Under the pieces are notes generated by a model. That model had not been told where the DNA came from. It made no database searches and saw nothing but the letters and a program-made list of their open reading frames with translations. Position numbers and translations under genes: made by a program. Shown in pieces: positions 63,803 to 64,000 of a stretch of DNA of 64,000 bases. This stretch comes from an uncultured Bacteroidales bacterium (GTDB taxonomy: Bacteria > Bacteroidota > Bacteroidia > Bacteroidales > FEN-979), in contig CAIRDP010000022.1 of assembly GCA_903877385.1 (NCBI GenBank), forward strand, positions 1-64,000, read 5' to 3'. Each line of letters begins with the position of its first letter. Within the stretch, counting starts at the first letter, position 1.

Positions 63803-64000
63803 ACCATTGAACTTGACAAGGTTTCGGTTTACCAGAACGAGAACCTCGTACTTGCAAGCGTAAGCCTCTCGGTGAGCAAGGGTGAGTTTGTTTACCTTAT
63901 CGGCCGCACCGGCAGTGGCAAAAGCAGCCTGCTTAAAACCATTTATGCCGAGCTGCCGTTGAGGAACGGGACTGCCCGGGTCGTAGGCTATGATCTGAGG
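63731..64000 (+). CDS. ftsE: FtsE-type ATP-binding protein, 5' part (runs off window)
   Basis: The first 90 codons of an ABC ATPase. After a repeated N-terminus comes [52 protein letters not shown], with Walker [10 protein letters not shown] and the FtsE-specific beginning. FtsE works with FtsX in division and wall hydrolase control. The ATG at 63731 is followed by two further in-frame ATGs at 63755 and 63779, each opening a nearly repeated octapeptide. Confidence 0.85.
   Translation, partial: MNQPASERMNQLFSERMNQPFQERTIELDKVSVYQNENLVLASVSLSVSKGEFVYLIGRTGSGKSSLLKTIYAELPLRNGTARVVGYDLR

Overview
The window looks like a chromosome segment of a Bacteroidota bacterium, probably a Bacteroidales or Marinilabiliales-type lineage; that placement is inference. 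The sequence signs are: two proteins with type IX secretion (T9SS) C-terminal sorting domains; a FISUMP domain; LytTR-type two-component genes; a Rho factor with a long charged insertion; meso-diaminopimelate peptidoglycan genes (dapF, mpl); almost no Shine-Dalgarno sequences; and many copies of the Bacteroidota -7 promoter box TAnnTTTG just upstream of starts. No rRNA, tRNA, CRISPR array, complete insertion sequence or complete prophage was seen.

Layout. 1-5.5 kb is an accessory, visibly decayed region: the 3' part of a tyrosine recombinase, a lipoprotein, a T9SS cargo gene with an in-frame TAA and a homopolymer slip, an unrecognised protein, and two truncated surface-protein genes joined head to head near 4.16 kb, one of which also carries an in-frame TAA. 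5.8-11.6 kb holds an M16 zinc protease, a beta-CASP nuclease-like metallo-beta-lactamase and pyruvate kinase, closed by a very strong hairpin. 11.7-17.3 kb, minus strand: outer-membrane barrel, DUF4136 lipoprotein, GH13 alpha-amylase, then a LiaF-like / LytS-like kinase / LytTR regulator operon. 17.4-23.3 kb, plus strand: dapF, GNAT acetyltransferase, mltG, DUF2279, a small membrane protein, nnrE-nnrD fusion and an HD hydrolase. 23.3-33.1 kb: topoisomerase IV-type subunit B, methylmalonyl-CoA decarboxylase, a T9SS beta-helix protein, a polysaccharide module (flippase, formyltransferase/propeller protein, GT4) and pnuC-nadR. 33.1-45.2 kb: antiporter, DedA, split transketolase with a VWA gene between the halves, a GH3/beta-lactamase fusion, an unknown membrane protein, ADP-forming acyl-CoA synthetase and a DUF1295 protein. 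45.2-55 kb: a FakA-FakB fusion, a LolC/E-like permease, a DUF1343 (NamZ-type) enzyme, an aminotransferase, DUF1573, and a cysH / di-iron MBL / hybrid histidine kinase operon. 55.1-64 kb: mpl, rho, DUF4293, phosphodiesterase, rmuC, rlmB, a GT-C-like membrane protein and the start of ftsE.

Several genes serve cell-wall turnover and recycling (mltG, dapF, mpl, NagZ-like GH3, NamZ-type DUF1343, ftsE), and the LiaF-like operon may monitor envelope stress. The best candidates for undescribed biology are: (1) the cysH-ODP-hybrid kinase operon, which looks like an oxygen or redox sensing unit tied to sulfate reduction; (2) the recombinase-adjacent surface-protein locus with truncated head-to-head genes; (3) the FakA-FakB fusion; and (4) the VWA gene inside the split transketolase locus. 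None has been tested; all rest on reading the sequence alone. Residue positions and motifs were counted by hand.
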